Shown here: positions 5,963-6,286 of the stretch, in pieces
How the letters are laid out: every line of letters begins with the position of its first letter
Numbering within the stretch: position 1 is the first letter of the stretch
Source: Clostridia bacterium
GTDB taxonomy: Bacteria; Bacillota; Clostridia; Oscillospirales; CAG-382
Assembly (NCBI GenBank): GCA_017613815.1
Contig: JAGADB010000053.1
Coordinates: forward strand, 1 to 6,286
DNA length: 6,286 bases
Direction of reading: 5' to 3'
Translations under genes and position numbers: made by a program
Notes under the pieces: model-generated
Database searches by the model: none
What the model saw: the letters and a program-made list of their open reading frames with translations, nothing else
Told to the model about the DNA's origin: nothing

Positions 5963-6286
5963 ATGAAATACGGCCTTATCGGAGAAAAGCTTTCTCACAG
6001 TTATTCTGTCGAAATACACAGCCTTTTCGGAAACGGCGACTATATACTTAAAGAAATACCCGAACAAGAGCTTGACGGTTTCTTTGCAAAAAAGGATTTT
6101 CTGGGTATAAACGTAACCATTCCTTATAAGGAAAAGGTTATGAAGTACCTCGATTACGTCGACGGCGCGGCAAAGGAAATCGGCTGCGTCAACACGGTTA
6201 TCAATAAAGACGGCAGACTTTCGGGATATAATACCGATTTTTACGGATTAAAGGGACTTTTGGGAAAAAACAGTATTTCTTTAAGC
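5963..6286 (+). CDS. aroE: Shikimate dehydrogenase (3' partial)
   Basis: The N-terminal 108 residues of the NADPH-dependent enzyme that reduces 3-dehydroshikimate to shikimate; the frame is open to the right edge. Substrate-domain motifs are complete: GEKLSHSYS (7-15, with shikimate-binding S11 and S13), GINVTIPYKEKV (48-59, catalytic K56), GCVNTV (74-79) and GYNTDFYG (88-95, catalytic D92). The stretch between SHS and NVT is several residues shorter than in E. coli AroE, the compact form common in Clostridia. The C-terminal NADP-binding Rossmann domain lies outside the window. Some clostridial relatives fuse AroE to shikimate kinase, which cannot be tested here. GAGGTG (5952-5957) is 5 bases before the ATG and the gap from aroC is 15 bases, so it is the fourth gene of the operon. 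Confidence 0.94.
   Translation, partial: MKYGLIGEKLSHSYSVEIHSLFGNGDYILKEIPEQELDGFFAKKDFLGINVTIPYKEKVMKYLDYVDGAAKEIGCVNTVINKDGRLSGYNTDFYGLKGLLGKNSISLS

Noticed and set aside
5387..6067. Long antisense open frame of 226 codons across aroC and the start of aroE
   Set aside because: It lies wholly opposite two genes with unmistakable catalytic motifs. Its translation is low-complexity and rich in Cys, Arg and Val with no recognisable domain, and I found no convincing start signal for it.

Overview
The window looks like chromosomal DNA from a Gram-positive anaerobe of the Clostridia, probably a gut-type lineage related to Oscillospirales or Christensenellales. The evidence is protein style (compact clostridial-type AroE, a GGGHFSGR-type chorismate synthase, an SLH-anchored surface protein, a FatA-type acyl-ACP thioesterase), strong AGGAGG-type ribosome binding sites, very AT-rich intergenic DNA and a canonical sigma-A promoter. 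No species can be named from sequence alone. All seven genes lie on the + strand and are tightly packed. The longest gap is 139 bases, and there are no RNA genes, mobile elements or CRISPR arrays.

Left part (1-2653). The window opens inside the 3' end of a small protein resembling the uncharacterised DUF6873 family (predicted guanidino-modifying-enzyme fold). A 78-base gap follows, holding a perfect 13-bp A/T-only inverted repeat. Next come an acyl-ACP thioesterase (489-1214) and, 32 bases later, a secreted protein with a fibro-slime adhesion-type domain and three C-terminal S-layer homology repeats (1247-2602). A strong intrinsic terminator (2621-2653) closes this unit.

Right part (2672-6286). 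A textbook extended -10 sigma-A promoter (TTGACA, 17 bp, TGC-TATAAT) starts an aromatic amino acid operon: pheA (fused chorismate mutase / prephenate dehydratase / ACT), aroB, aroC and the start of aroE, which runs off the right edge. AroB makes dehydroquinate, AroE reduces dehydroshikimate to shikimate, AroC makes chorismate, and PheA takes chorismate to phenylpyruvate. The gene for the phenylalanine-specific branch is therefore transcribed first, ahead of three genes of the common pathway. The predicted leader is only about 35 nt, too short for a T-box or a classical attenuator. Control therefore probably rests on the PheA ACT domain and/or a repressor.

I see no sign of an exotic new system. 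The points most worth a second look are the A/T-only palindrome before the thioesterase gene, a recurring ATTCAG block in front of four of the six visible start codons, a histidine in place of the usual arginine in the PheA effector-site motif, and the fibro-slime/SLH surface protein with its Asp-rich loop.
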